Shown here in pieces: positions 1 through 7,278 of a stretch of 13,544 nt of DNA; position 1 is the stretch's first letter, and each line of letters begins with the position of its first letter. Made by a program: the position numbers and the translations under genes. Origin of the DNA: an uncultured Hungatella sp. (lineage in GTDB: Bacteria; Bacillota; Clostridia; Lachnospirales; Lachnospiraceae); assembly GCA_910585645.1 (NCBI GenBank), contig CAJUFP010000121.1, positions 1 through 13,544 of the forward strand, read 5' to 3'. The notes beneath the pieces were generated by a model. The model ran no database searches. It had not been told where the DNA came from and was given only the letters and a program-made list of their open reading frames with translations.

Positions 1-52
1 GCACGTCCGGTTCTGTGAGGGGCATACCCCGTAAGGGGTATGTCTACTCGAC
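1..52 (+). mobile_element. Group II intron, 3' end only (distal domain V and domain VI)
   Basis: The first bases (GCACGTCCGGTTC) match the distal strand of a group II intron domain V. They are followed by a complete domain VI hairpin: GAGGGGCATACCCC (17-30), a GTAA loop (31-34), and GGGGTATGTCTACTC (35-49). All bases pair (with G-U wobbles) except A46, which is bulged exactly as the lariat branch-point adenosine should be. The intron probably ends at AC (51-52), matching the 3' consensus AY. The rest of the intron, including any reverse transcriptase ORF, lies outside the window to the left. The intron points the same way as trmO and ends 27 bases before its ATG. Class and mobility cannot be judged from this fragment. 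Confidence 0.8.
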
Positions 53-79
53 CGGTAATCCAAAACCCAGGAGGCCTCC

Positions 80-757
80 ATGAACGTTATCGCACACATT
101 CGCACCGACTTCCCTTCCAAATTCGGCATCCCCAGGCAAAGCGGTCTTGTAGAAGACTTGCAGGGCCTTATTATCTTTGAACCTGAATACCGCGACCCGG
201 CTGCCTTTAAAGGGCTGGAAGGCTTTTCCCACATCTGGCTTCTGTGGAACTTTTCCCAGTCGGAAAGAGAGCGCTGGTCCGCCACGGTCAAGCCGCCAAG
301 GCTGGGAGGAAAGCGGATGGGCGTGTTTGCTACCAGATCCCCATATCGGCCCAACCATATTGGCCTTTCCTGCGTCAGACTGGAGGAAATCCATATGGAC
401 CCACATTTGGGACCTGTGCTGCGGGTTTCGGGAGCGGATCTGATGGACAAAACCCCTATCTATGATATAAAACCCTATGTCCCTCTGACAGACTGTCGCC
501 CGGAGGCGTCGGAAGGGTATACCGGGGAGACCAAAAAACATTGCCTTGAGGTGGAATTTCCTTTGCGTCTGTTAGAGAGATATCCCAAAGAAAAGAGAAA
601 GGCGATCATAGGCGTTTTGGCTCAGGATCCCAGGCCTGCTTATGTCCGGGATCCGGAGCGGATCTATGGGGTTGCTTTCGGCGGATTTGATGTGAGATTT
701 ACGGTGGACGCGGGGGTTTTAACGGTGCGGGAGGTTGTTCCTATAGGGCCAGAATAG
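80..757 (+). CDS. trmO: tRNA (N6-threonylcarbamoyladenosine37-N6)-methyltransferase TrmO (TsaA/UPF0066 family)
   Basis: This 225-residue protein matches the TrmO/TsaA (UPF0066) family, whose E. coli member uses S-adenosylmethionine to methylate t6A37 of tRNA-Thr to m6t6A. The family signature TRSPYRPNHIGLS lies at residues 85-97, and the second hallmark, DIKPYVP preceded by DKTPIY, at about 123-135. Residues 1-60 hold the N-terminal strands (IGLxR-like start, LEGFSHIWLLW). Length is normal for the family. The start is set by AGGAGG at 69-74, five bases before the ATG. The gene lies just downstream of a group II intron end, so its native promoter may be separated from it by the intron; it may depend on readthrough. 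No terminator is visible after the stop. The function is a family assignment. Confidence 0.9.
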   Translation: MNVIAHIRTDFPSKFGIPRQSGLVEDLQGLIIFEPEYRDPAAFKGLEGFSHIWLLWNFSQSERERWSATVKPPRLGGKRMGVFATRSPYRPNHIGLSCVRLEEIHMDPHLGPVLRVSGADLMDKTPIYDIKPYVPLTDCRPEASEGYTGETKKHCLEVEFPLRLLERYPKEKRKAIIGVLAQDPRPAYVRDPERIYGVAFGGFDVRFTVDAGVLTVREVVPIGPE

Positions 758-840
758 GGCGGAAAAGCAGATCAAAAGGCTGTGAAAAAATATGCACAAA
801 AACTGAGAAAAAATCCATTCAAGTTTGTTGAAAAAACGTA

Positions 841-858
841 TTGATATTTTTTTAACGA
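841..858 (+). promoter_or_regulatory. Candidate Rex operator 1, over the -35 and spacer
   Basis: The 18-mer at 841-858 fits the Rex consensus TTGTTAA-N4-TTAACAA at 11 of 14 specified positions (TTGATAT, four T, TTAACGA). Rex is the NADH/NAD+-sensing repressor of fermentation genes, and adhE is a classic target. The site lies across the -35 and spacer, so binding would block RNA polymerase. It is weaker than site 2. Confidence 0.45.
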
Positions 859-868
859 ATGGTAAAAT
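841..868 (+). promoter_or_regulatory. Predicted sigma-A promoter of adhE
   Basis: TTGATA (841-846) and TAAAAT (863-868) are separated by 16 bp, a good vegetative promoter. Transcription would start near 875, giving a leader of about 85 nt before the adhE ATG. Rex-like sites overlap the -35/spacer and the start region. Confidence 0.6.
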
Positions 869-881
869 AGAACCATAAGAT

Positions 882-899
882 ATGTTAAAAAATTATCAA
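882..899 (+). promoter_or_regulatory. Candidate Rex operator 2, just downstream of the predicted start
   Basis: ATGTTAA, AAAA, TTATCAA (882-899) match the Rex consensus TTGTTAA-N4-TTAACAA at 12 of 14 specified positions. The site lies just after the predicted transcription start, a normal repressor position. Together with site 1, centred 41 bp upstream (about four helical turns), it suggests two dimers on the same face of the DNA. Confidence 0.6.
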
Positions 900-958
900 C
901 CCCAAACAGTAACATATCAAAGAAACCAGTACACATAGTTTCCATTAGGAGGTCCAGT

Positions 959-3592
959 ATGGCAAAGATTGAACAGAACACCGTACCAGAAATCATCGAC
1001 AGTGTGGAAGCGCTGACTGCCCGGATGAAGGCAATGCGCAAAGCACAGAAGGTATTTGCTACCTACACCCAGGAGCAGGTAGACAAGATCTTCTTCGAGG
1101 CGGCAAAGGCTGCCAACATGCAGCGCATCCCTCTGGCAAAGATGGCTGTCGCGGAGACAGGCATGGGTGTGGTAGAGGACAAGGTTATCAAGAACAACTA
1201 TGCGGCGGAGTATATCTACAATGCCTACAAGAACACAAAGACATGCGGCGTCATTGAGGAGGACAAGGCGTTCGGCATCAAGAAGATTGCGGAGCCCATC
1301 GGTCTCATCGCAGCCGTTATCCCTACGACCAACCCCACATCTACAGCGATTTTCAAGACACTGATTGCGCTTAAGACGAGAAACGCGATTATTATTTCCC
1401 CACATCCCCGCGCGAAAAACTGTACAATCGCAGCAGCCAAGCTGGTGCTGGACGCAGCCGTTAAGGCGGGCGCTCCGGAAGGCATCATCAGCTGGATCGA
1501 CGTGCCGTCGCTGGAGCTGACCCAGGAGGTTATGAAGGGCGCGGACACCATTCTGGCCACAGGCGGCCCGGGCATGGTTCTGGCAGCTTACTCTTCCGGC
1601 AAGCCGGCTCTGGGCGTAGGCGCGGGAAACACACCGGTTATCATCGACGACACGGCGGATGTGAAGATGGCGGTAAGCTCCATCATCCACTCCAAGACCT
1701 TTGACAACGGTATGATCTGTGCTTCCGAGCAGTCTGTTACGGTTATGGAGCCTGTTTACGACCAGGTGAGAAAAGAATTTGAACTGAGAGGCTGCTACTT
1801 CTTAAAGGGCGACGAGCTGAATAAAGTCCGCAAGACCATCCTGATCAACGGCGCTCTCAACGCCAAGATCGTAGGTCAGCCTGCGTATAAGATCGCCAAG
1901 TTGGCAGGCCTTGAGGTTCCTGAGGACACCAAGATCCTCATCGGCGAGGTGGAGTCTGTGGACATCTCCGAGGAATTTGCCCATGAGAAACTGTCTCCCG
2001 TGCTGGCCATGTACAAGGCTAAGACCTTTGACGAGGCCATTGCAAAAGCCGAGAGACTGGTAGCGGACGGCGGCTACGGCCACACAGCCTCCCTGTACAT
2101 CGACGTGAGAGAGACTGAGAAGATGGCAAAGCACGCAGAGGCCATGAAGACCTGCCGTATTGTCATCAACACTCCATCCTCCCACGGCGGAATCGGAGAT
2201 CTGTACAACTTCAAGCTGACTCCTTCCCTGACCCTGGGCTGCGGCAGCTGGGGCGGCAACTCCGTATCCGAGAACGTAGGCGTAAAGCACCTGCTGAACA
2301 TCAAGACCGTAGCCGAGAGGAGAGAGAATATGCTGTGGTTCCGCGCACCAGAGAAAGTATACTTTAAGAAAGGCTGTATGCCGGTTGCACTGGATGAATT
2401 GAAATATGTACTGAACAAGAAGAGAGCCTTCCTGGTAACAGACTCCTTCCTGTATATGAACGGCTACACCAAGCCGATCACGGACAAGCTGGACGAGATG
2501 GGCATTGTATATCAGTGCTTCTCCAACGTACAGCCCGACCCGACCCTGGCCAATGCGCAGGAAGGCGCAAAAGCCATGGACGCTTTCAAACCCGACGTCA
2601 TCATCGCTCTGGGCGGCGGTTCCGCCATGGACGCTGCTAAGATCATGTGGGTAATGTACGAACATCCGGAGGTAGACTTCCAGGATATGGCTATGCGGTT
2701 TATCGACATCCGCAAGAGAGTTTACACATTCCCCAAGATGGGCGAGAAAGCTTACTTTGTGGCGATCCCCACATCCTCCGGTACAGGCTCCGAGGTTACG
2801 CCGTTCGCGGTTATCACGGACCAGGAGACCGGCGTGAAGTATCCGCTGGCCGACTATCAGCTTCTGCCCAACATGGCTATCATTGACACGGACAACATGA
2901 TGAGCCAGCCCAAGGGCCTGACCAGCGCGTCCGGCGTTGACGTTCTGACCCACGCTCTGGAGGCCTACGCTTCCGTTATGGCTACGGACTACACAGACGG
3001 CCTGGCGTTAAAAGCCATGAAAAATGTTTTCGAATACCTTCCCACGTGTTATAATGAGGGCAGCAATGTAGAGGCACGGTCCAAGATGGCCGACGCATCC
3101 TGCATGGCCGGTATGGCATTTGCCAACGCGTTTTTGGGTGTCTGCCACTCTATGGCGCATAAGCTGGGCGCGTTCCATCATCTTCCCCACGGTATTGCCA
3201 ACGCGCTGCTGATCTCCCTGGTAGTGGAATTTAACGCGGCAGAGTGCCCGAGAAAGATGGGAACCTTCTCCCAGTATCAGTATCCTCACACCCGGGCAAG
3301 GTACGCGGAGTGCGCCCGCTTCGTGGGCATCCAGGCAAAGGATGACGAGGAGGCCGTAAAGAAGCTGATCGACAAGATCGAGGAGCTGAAAGCGGCTGTA
3401 GGCGTGAAGAAGACCATCGCGGACTACGGCATTGACGAGAAATACTTCCTGGATACGCTGGATGAGATGGTGGAGCAGGCATTTGACGACCAGTGTACCG
3501 GCGCCAACCCCAGATATCCGCTTATGAGCGAGATCAAGGAGATGTATCTGAGAGCATTCTACGGGGACAAGAAGAGTGAAGGCGCGAAATAA
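959..3592 (+). CDS. adhE: Bifunctional acetaldehyde-CoA/alcohol dehydrogenase AdhE
   Basis: This 877-residue protein is a full-length AdhE, which reduces acetyl-CoA to acetaldehyde and then ethanol, regenerating NAD+ from two NADH in fermentation. The N-terminal aldehyde dehydrogenase half (about 1-440) carries the catalytic Cys254 in FDNGMICASEQ and the GVGAGNTPVIID segment. A linker leads to the iron-dependent alcohol dehydrogenase half (about 455-870) with the nucleotide-binding GGGSAMDAAK (552-561). Its expected iron ligands are Asp661 and His665 (DVLTHALEAY), His730 and His744. AdhE of this type assembles into helical spirosomes. AGGAGG (947-952) sits six bases before the ATG. Codon use is strongly biased (AAG for Lys, CTG for Leu), as in highly expressed genes. 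Regulation by Rex is likely from the upstream sites. No frameshift or missing key residue was seen. Confidence 0.97.
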   Translation: MAKIEQNTVPEIIDSVEALTARMKAMRKAQKVFATYTQEQVDKIFFEAAKAANMQRIPLAKMAVAETGMGVVEDKVIKNNYAAEYIYNAYKNTKTCGVIEEDKAFGIKKIAEPIGLIAAVIPTTNPTSTAIFKTLIALKTRNAIIISPHPRAKNCTIAAAKLVLDAAVKAGAPEGIISWIDVPSLELTQEVMKGADTILATGGPGMVLAAYSSGKPALGVGAGNTPVIIDDTADVKMAVSSIIHSKTFDNGMICASEQSVTVMEPVYDQVRKEFELRGCYFLKGDELNKVRKTILINGALNAKIVGQPAYKIAKLAGLEVPEDTKILIGEVESVDISEEFAHEKLSPVLAMYKAKTFDEAIAKAERLVADGGYGHTASLYIDVRETEKMAKHAEAMKTCRIVINTPSSHGGIGDLYNFKLTPSLTLGCGSWGGNSVSENVGVKHLLNIKTVAERRENMLWFRAPEKVYFKKGCMPVALDELKYVLNKKRAFLVTDSFLYMNGYTKPITDKLDEMGIVYQCFSNVQPDPTLANAQEGAKAMDAFKPDVIIALGGGSAMDAAKIMWVMYEHPEVDFQDMAMRFIDIRKRVYTFPKMGEKAYFVAIPTSSGTGSEVTPFAVITDQETGVKYPLADYQLLPNMAIIDTDNMMSQPKGLTSASGVDVLTHALEAYASVMATDYTDGLALKAMKNVFEYLPTCYNEGSNVEARSKMADASCMAGMAFANAFLGVCHSMAHKLGAFHHLPHGIANALLISLVVEFNAAECPRKMGTFSQYQYPHTRARYAECARFVGIQAKDDEEAVKKLIDKIEELKAAVGVKKTIADYGIDEKYFLDTLDEMVEQAFDDQCTGANPRYPLMSEIKEMYLRAFYGDKKSEGAK

Positions 3593-3632
3593 GGTATTTC
3601 AAGAGGGTAATGTATAAGGAAGGGAGAAAAAT

Positions 3633-4385
3633 ATGAAGACAGATAAGATTTTAGCCACACGGACCCATAAAATCATCTATCAGGTAGGCGACACGGCCGT
3701 TAAAGTGTTTGACAAGAACTTCCCCAAAGCGGATGTTCTGAATGAGGCCCTGAACCAGGCCATGGTTGAGGAGACCGGCCTGCCCATCCCCAGGGTTCTG
3801 GGCGTAAACGTAACCGAGGACGGCAACTGGTGCATCACCTCCGACTATATCGAGGGCAAGACCTTAGAGCAGATCATGGAGGAAGACCCGGCCAATGTGG
3901 AGAAGTACATGAGAGAGTTTGTAGCGCTCCAGATGGAAGTCCACAGCAAGAAGATGCCAAAGTTAAACAAGTTAAAAGACAAGTGGAACAACAAGATTTC
4001 CGCTTCCAAGGAGCTGAACGCCACCACCCGCTACGAGCTGCACACCCGCCTGTCCAGTATGCCCAAGCACAACAAGGTGCTCCACGGCGACTTCAACCCC
4101 AGCAACATCATTGTTGACGCCAAGGGAAGATTCCATGTTCTGGACTGGTCCCACGCCACCCAGGGCAACGCGTCTGCAGACGCGGCCACCACATACCTGC
4201 TGTTCGCTTTGAAGGACGAGAAGATGGCTGAGCTGTACATGGAGACCTTCTGCGAGATGAGCGACACGGCCAGACAGTATGTTCAGAGATGGCTGCCCAT
4301 CACCGCGGCTTCCAGACTTGGAAAGAAGCTTCCCGGGGAGAGAGAGCTGCTGGAGAGCTGGCTGGATGTTGTAGAGTACGAATAA
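3633..4385 (+). CDS. APH/choline-kinase-fold phosphotransferase, substrate unknown
   Basis: This 250-residue protein belongs to the aminoglycoside phosphotransferase/choline kinase (APH) superfamily, which transfers ATP phosphate to small-molecule hydroxyls. The catalytic loop HGDFNPSN spans 151-158, with catalytic Asp153 and metal-binding Asn158, and the second metal Asp171 lies in VLDWSHA. The N-lobe starts with a beta-strand-rich segment (IYQVGDTAVKVFD) whose Lys probably contacts ATP. There is no signal peptide or membrane helix, so it should be cytosolic. The SD AAGGAAGGGAG lies just before the ATG. It begins 40 bp after adhE with no terminator between, and a strong terminator follows it, so the two are probably co-transcribed. 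It shares adhE's highly expressed codon style. It does not resemble a known antibiotic-resistance enzyme, and the substrate cannot be named. Confidence 0.85.
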   Translation: MKTDKILATRTHKIIYQVGDTAVKVFDKNFPKADVLNEALNQAMVEETGLPIPRVLGVNVTEDGNWCITSDYIEGKTLEQIMEEDPANVEKYMREFVALQMEVHSKKMPKLNKLKDKWNNKISASKELNATTRYELHTRLSSMPKHNKVLHGDFNPSNIIVDAKGRFHVLDWSHATQGNASADAATTYLLFALKDEKMAELYMETFCEMSDTARQYVQRWLPITAASRLGKKLPGERELLESWLDVVEYE

Positions 4386-4403
4386 ATTAATTTGGGTTCA
4401 TAC

Positions 4404-4450
4404 AAAAGTACCCTGGCCGCGGATATGGCCAGGGTATTTTTCTGATTTTT
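4404..4450 (+). terminator. Rho-independent terminator of the adhE-kinase unit
   Basis: TACCCTGGCC (4409-4418) and GGCCAGGGTA (4427-4436) form a perfect 10-bp stem with an 8-nt loop, followed by TTTTTCTGATTTTT. The stem can extend by AAAA (4404-4407) against the first Ts. Confidence 0.92.
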
Positions 4451-4499
4451 CCATGAGGTGGATGTTCCTGGATACCGAAGAATAAACGATAGCTCCGGC

Positions 4500-4528
4500 T
4501 TGCCAATTTGTTGGCTCCGTGATAGAAT
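4500..4528 (+). promoter_or_regulatory. Predicted promoter of the exonuclease gene, with an inverted repeat
   Basis: TTGCCA (4500-4505) and TAGAAT (4523-4528) are spaced 17 bp apart. The start near 4535 leaves a leader of only about 18 nt. The inverted repeat GCCAA-TTTG-TTGGC (4502-4515) overlaps the -35 and spacer and could be an operator for an unknown regulator. Confidence 0.55.
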
Positions 4529-4552
4529 GGTAAAAATGAAAGGCATGATAAC

Positions 4553-5563
4553 ATGAGAACCTATATTGTATTTGACCTGGAATGGAATCAAAGCCCGGAA
4601 GGAAAGGCAAACTCCATCCAGCGGATGCCATTTGAGATCATAGAGATCGGAGCGGTAAAGATGAACTCCGATTTTCAGATCATATCCCGGTTTCACCGGC
4701 TTATCACCCCCCAGGTGTACACAGAGCTCCACTACGTTATTTCGGAAGTAACCCACATGGATATAGAGAAGCTTAAATCAGAAGGGGCGCCGTTTGCGGA
4801 GGTAATACGGGACTTTATACAGTGGTGCGGCACGGACTATTGGTTCTGCACCTGGGGGTCCATGGACCTTATGGAATTGCAGAGAAATATGGAATTTTAT
4901 GGGGTGGAGATTCCGTTTGAAAGGCCGCTGTACTACTATGACGTGCAAAAGCTGTATGGAATAGCGGAAAAAGACGGGAAGGAGAAAGTGTCTCTGGACC
5001 ATGCGGTGGAAGAACTTGGCATTGAACAGAGCCGCCCGTTTCATCAGGCCCTGGACGACGCCTGGTACACAGGGCTGGTGCTAAAGCATATAGATGCGGA
5101 TATCTGGCAGCCCTATATTTCCATGGATTATTACTGGGTTCCCGCCGCGAAAGAAGAGCAGGTGACCTTGCGATTCCCCACCTATTTCAAGTTTGTGTCC
5201 CGCACCTTTGATACAAAGGAGGATGCTCTGGCGGACAAGGATGTGTCCCATGTGGTCTGTCCTCTCTGCAGACGGATGCTGCGCAAAAAACTGCGGTGGT
5301 TTTCTCTGAATCAAAAACAGTATTTCAGCCTGGGAGTCTGTCCGGTTCACGGGTATGTCCGCGGAAAGATCCGTATGAAAAAAGCGGAAAACGGAAAGTT
5401 CTACGTGGTAAAGACCATGAAGGTCACAGATGAGACGGGAGCCAAAGGCGTGTTCCAGAAAAAGGAGGAGCAGCGCAAAAAGCGCCACGAGCGCAGCGAT
5501 CTGAAAAAGGTAAAGCGGATGATCACTCCTCCCGCATCCGGTATCCGACGCCAATCTCTGTAA
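4553..5563 (+). CDS. DEDDh 3'-5' exonuclease with C-terminal zinc-finger-like region
   Basis: Residues 1-180 of this 336-residue protein form a DnaQ-like DEDDh exonuclease domain, which removes nucleotides from 3' ends using two metal ions. Asp8 and Glu10 (VFDLEWNQ) form motif ExoI, Asp105 (WGSMDLMEL) ExoII, and His164 with Asp169 (FHQALDDA) ExoIII. The segment SEVTHMDIEKL resembles the ERI-1/KapD subgroup. The C-terminal part (about 230-336) holds C236PLC239 and C263PVH266, a likely Cys3His zinc site, then a very basic tail that could bind RNA or DNA. Whether the substrate is RNA or DNA cannot be read from the sequence. The SD (AAAGG) is weak. The last 41 bp overlap the convergent 3' end of the response regulator gene. 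Confidence 0.85.
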   Translation: MRTYIVFDLEWNQSPEGKANSIQRMPFEIIEIGAVKMNSDFQIISRFHRLITPQVYTELHYVISEVTHMDIEKLKSEGAPFAEVIRDFIQWCGTDYWFCTWGSMDLMELQRNMEFYGVEIPFERPLYYYDVQKLYGIAEKDGKEKVSLDHAVEELGIEQSRPFHQALDDAWYTGLVLKHIDADIWQPYISMDYYWVPAAKEEQVTLRFPTYFKFVSRTFDTKEDALADKDVSHVVCPLCRRMLRKKLRWFSLNQKQYFSLGVCPVHGYVRGKIRMKKAENGKFYVVKTMKVTDETGAKGVFQKKEEQRKKRHERSDLKKVKRMITPPASGIRRQSL

Positions 5564-6212
5564 AGATATACTCCGGTTCCGCCGGATTCTTTTCCAGTTT
5601 TCTGCGGATATGGGCCATATTGACTCTCAGGATCTGGTTGTTGCTGTCGTTGTAAGGCCCCCAGATCTGCTGCATCAGATAATCATAAGTCAGCACCTTG
5701 CCCGCCTGTTTTGCCAGCATGGACACCAGTTTGTACTCGATCTGGGTAAGGTGAACCTCCTCACCGTCAAGAGAGATAAGCCGCTTCTCAAAGTCAATCA
5801 CCAGACCGCCGCAAGAATACACAGAATCAGAACTGCCGCCTCGGTGGCTGTGGCGCAGGGCTGTGCGGATGCGGGCCATCAGCTCCGACGTTCCGAAGGG
5901 TTTGGTGATATAATCATCCGCGCCGCAGTCCAGAGCCTCCACTTTTTCATGTTCCCGGGTGCGGGCGGAGATAACGATAATGGGCGTGGAGGTAAATCCC
6001 CGGACATTTCGGATGATCTCCATTCCGTCCATGTCAGGAAGTCCCAGATCCAGAAGGATGATGTCCGGACACTGGGAGGCAATGACAGAAAGGCCCTCCG
6101 TACCTGTGGAGGCGGTAATGGTTTTGTAGGACTCACCTGCCAGGATGGATTCCATAAAACGGCAGATATTCTTTTCATCTTCAATGATCACTGCTGTCAA
6201 TTTCTGACTCAT
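5523..6212 (-). CDS. kdpE: OmpR-family response regulator, KdpE-like
   Basis: This 229-residue regulator has a receiver domain (about 5-120) with acidic pocket Glu11/Asp12, phospho-acceptor Asp55 (LLDLGLPDMDG), Ser82 and Lys104. It ends in an OmpR/PhoB winged helix (about 130-229). The C-terminal pattern LRVNMAHIRRKLE...FTEIGVGYRM is typical of KdpE, and the length fits. It is the last gene of the minus-strand operon and overlaps the kinase gene by 32 bp, which implies translational coupling; AGGAG precedes its ATG. Its 3' end overlaps the convergent exonuclease gene by 41 bp. kdpFABC is absent from the window, so it may control something other than potassium transport, and the symbol marks similarity only. 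It plausibly controls its own operon or envelope genes. Confidence 0.9.
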   Translation of the reverse strand: MSQKLTAVIIEDEKNICRFMESILAGESYKTITASTGTEGLSVIASQCPDIILLDLGLPDMDGMEIIRNVRGFTSTPIIVISARTREHEKVEALDCGADDYITKPFGTSELMARIRTALRHSHRGGSSDSVYSCGGLVIDFEKRLISLDGEEVHLTQIEYKLVSMLAKQAGKVLTYDYLMQQIWGPYNDSNNQILRVNMAHIRRKLEKNPAEPEYIFTEIGVGYRMREE

Positions 6213-7278
6213 AAGTAAGTTCTCCTAACGGCAATATAAATGTGAATTCCGCTCCATCACGATGATTCTTTGCAAATATCTGTCCGTGATGGGCATGTAT
6301 GATGGTCTTGCATATGGAAAGGCCGATGCCCATTCCCTTGTGGGAATCGCTGCTGTGATTTTGGGTAGAGGTATATCCGTCAAAAAGGGAGTCCAGGGTC
6401 TTTGCGTCAAGGCCAAGTCCATAGTCGCGGATGTGAAAACAGGCCTGGTTGCCTTCTACAGATACCAGCAGGTCTACAGGCTTGTGGGAGCCGCTGTGGT
6501 AGACCGCGTTTTCTAACAGATTGATAAGCACCTGTTCGATCAAAGTGGCGTCCATGGGGATCATAAGCAGTTCATCGGGAATCTGCACATGGACCACAGC
6601 GCCGGGCAGCCGCTTGCGGAAGCGCTGCAAAGCGGAAGAGACCACCTCCTCAAGGGGTTCCAGCGTGGTTTTTACGCAGGCTGTCTGGTCGTTGATCCTT
6701 GTGACGGACAAAAGATTTTCTACCATATGAAGAAGCCATTGGGCGTCCTCGGAAATATCCTCCACGAGCCTGGCTTTGTCCTGGGCGGTCAGCACGGACT
6801 CCTGTTCCAGATACGCCGCCGCAGAGCCGATAATGCCGGTGAGCGGAGTCCGCAGGTCGTGGGAAATGGCCCGCAGCAGATTGGCCCTCATTTTCTCCTT
6901 TTCCGCTTCGATGAGCATGTGTTCCCGCTCCTTTAAAATACGGGTCTGCTCTTTCAGATGGGTGGTAAGGGTGCTGGTGAGGGAGGCGATGATCACCATG
7001 CCCAGAAACGTAACCGGGTATCCGTCCAGAGTAAAATTCAACTCCAGATAAGGGTACGTAAACACGATGTTGATAAAGATCACGCTCAGAAACGCGGTTA
7101 CGATTCCCGGCACATACCCGGCAGTATGACGAGCTACAAATACAGTGGCCAGAACATAGAGGATAGCCACATTGGCAGAGTTGTGGGACAGCAGAAAAAA
7201 AGCAGAGGACAAAAGGGTGGCGGCCGTAAGGAAGAAAAGGGTAACTTTTATGTTGTGCAGCATGACGGTTCGATTCAT
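6181..7278 (-). CDS. KdpD-like sensor histidine kinase lacking the KdpD/USP input domains
   Basis: The 365-residue protein begins directly with a KdpD-type membrane domain (DUF4118, about 10-110; hydrophobic stretches near 11-30, 36-50, 54-74 and 90-106). A short coiled linker leads to HisKA with phospho-acceptor His140 (AISHDLRTPLTG). The HATPase domain follows, with N-box Asn257 (NLLENAVYH), Asp285 (RDYGLGL) and the G-box GMGIGLSIC (315-323). E. coli KdpD is about 890 residues, with a cytoplasmic KdpD domain, USP and GAF parts; those N-terminal and GAF parts are missing here. The ATG overlaps the stop of the fusion protein gene (ATGA), so the two are translationally coupled; AAGGGG precedes it. 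The likely partner is the KdpE-like regulator downstream. The signal is unknown. Confidence 0.88.
   Translation of the reverse strand: MNRTVMLHNIKVTLFFLTAATLLSSAFFLLSHNSANVAILYVLATVFVARHTAGYVPGIVTAFLSVIFINIVFTYPYLELNFTLDGYPVTFLGMVIIASLTSTLTTHLKEQTRILKEREHMLIEAEKEKMRANLLRAISHDLRTPLTGIIGSAAAYLEQESVLTAQDKARLVEDISEDAQWLLHMVENLLSVTRINDQTACVKTTLEPLEEVVSSALQRFRKRLPGAVVHVQIPDELLMIPMDATLIEQVLINLLENAVYHSGSHKPVDLLVSVEGNQACFHIRDYGLGLDAKTLDSLFDGYTSTQNHSSDSHKGMGIGLSICKTIIHAHHGQIFAKNHRDGAEFTFILPLGELTYESEIDSSDH

Noticed and set aside
70..79. GGAGGCCTCC palindrome over the trmO SD as an RNA switch
   Set aside because: A palindrome with no loop cannot form a hairpin in one RNA; it is probably chance.
1802..2953. 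Long minus-strand ORF (383 codons) opposite adhE
   Set aside because: It is a mirror of adhE's strongly biased codons, has no ribosome binding site or recognisable motif, and adhE is intact on the other strand.
3633..4385. Aminoglycoside resistance gene
   Set aside because: Only the general APH fold motifs are present; context and codon use point to a resident metabolic gene, not a resistance determinant.
5523..7278. Standard KdpDE potassium regulation locus
   Set aside because: No kdpFABC is present and the kinase lacks the KdpD and USP input domains; the partner gene is a wall enzyme.
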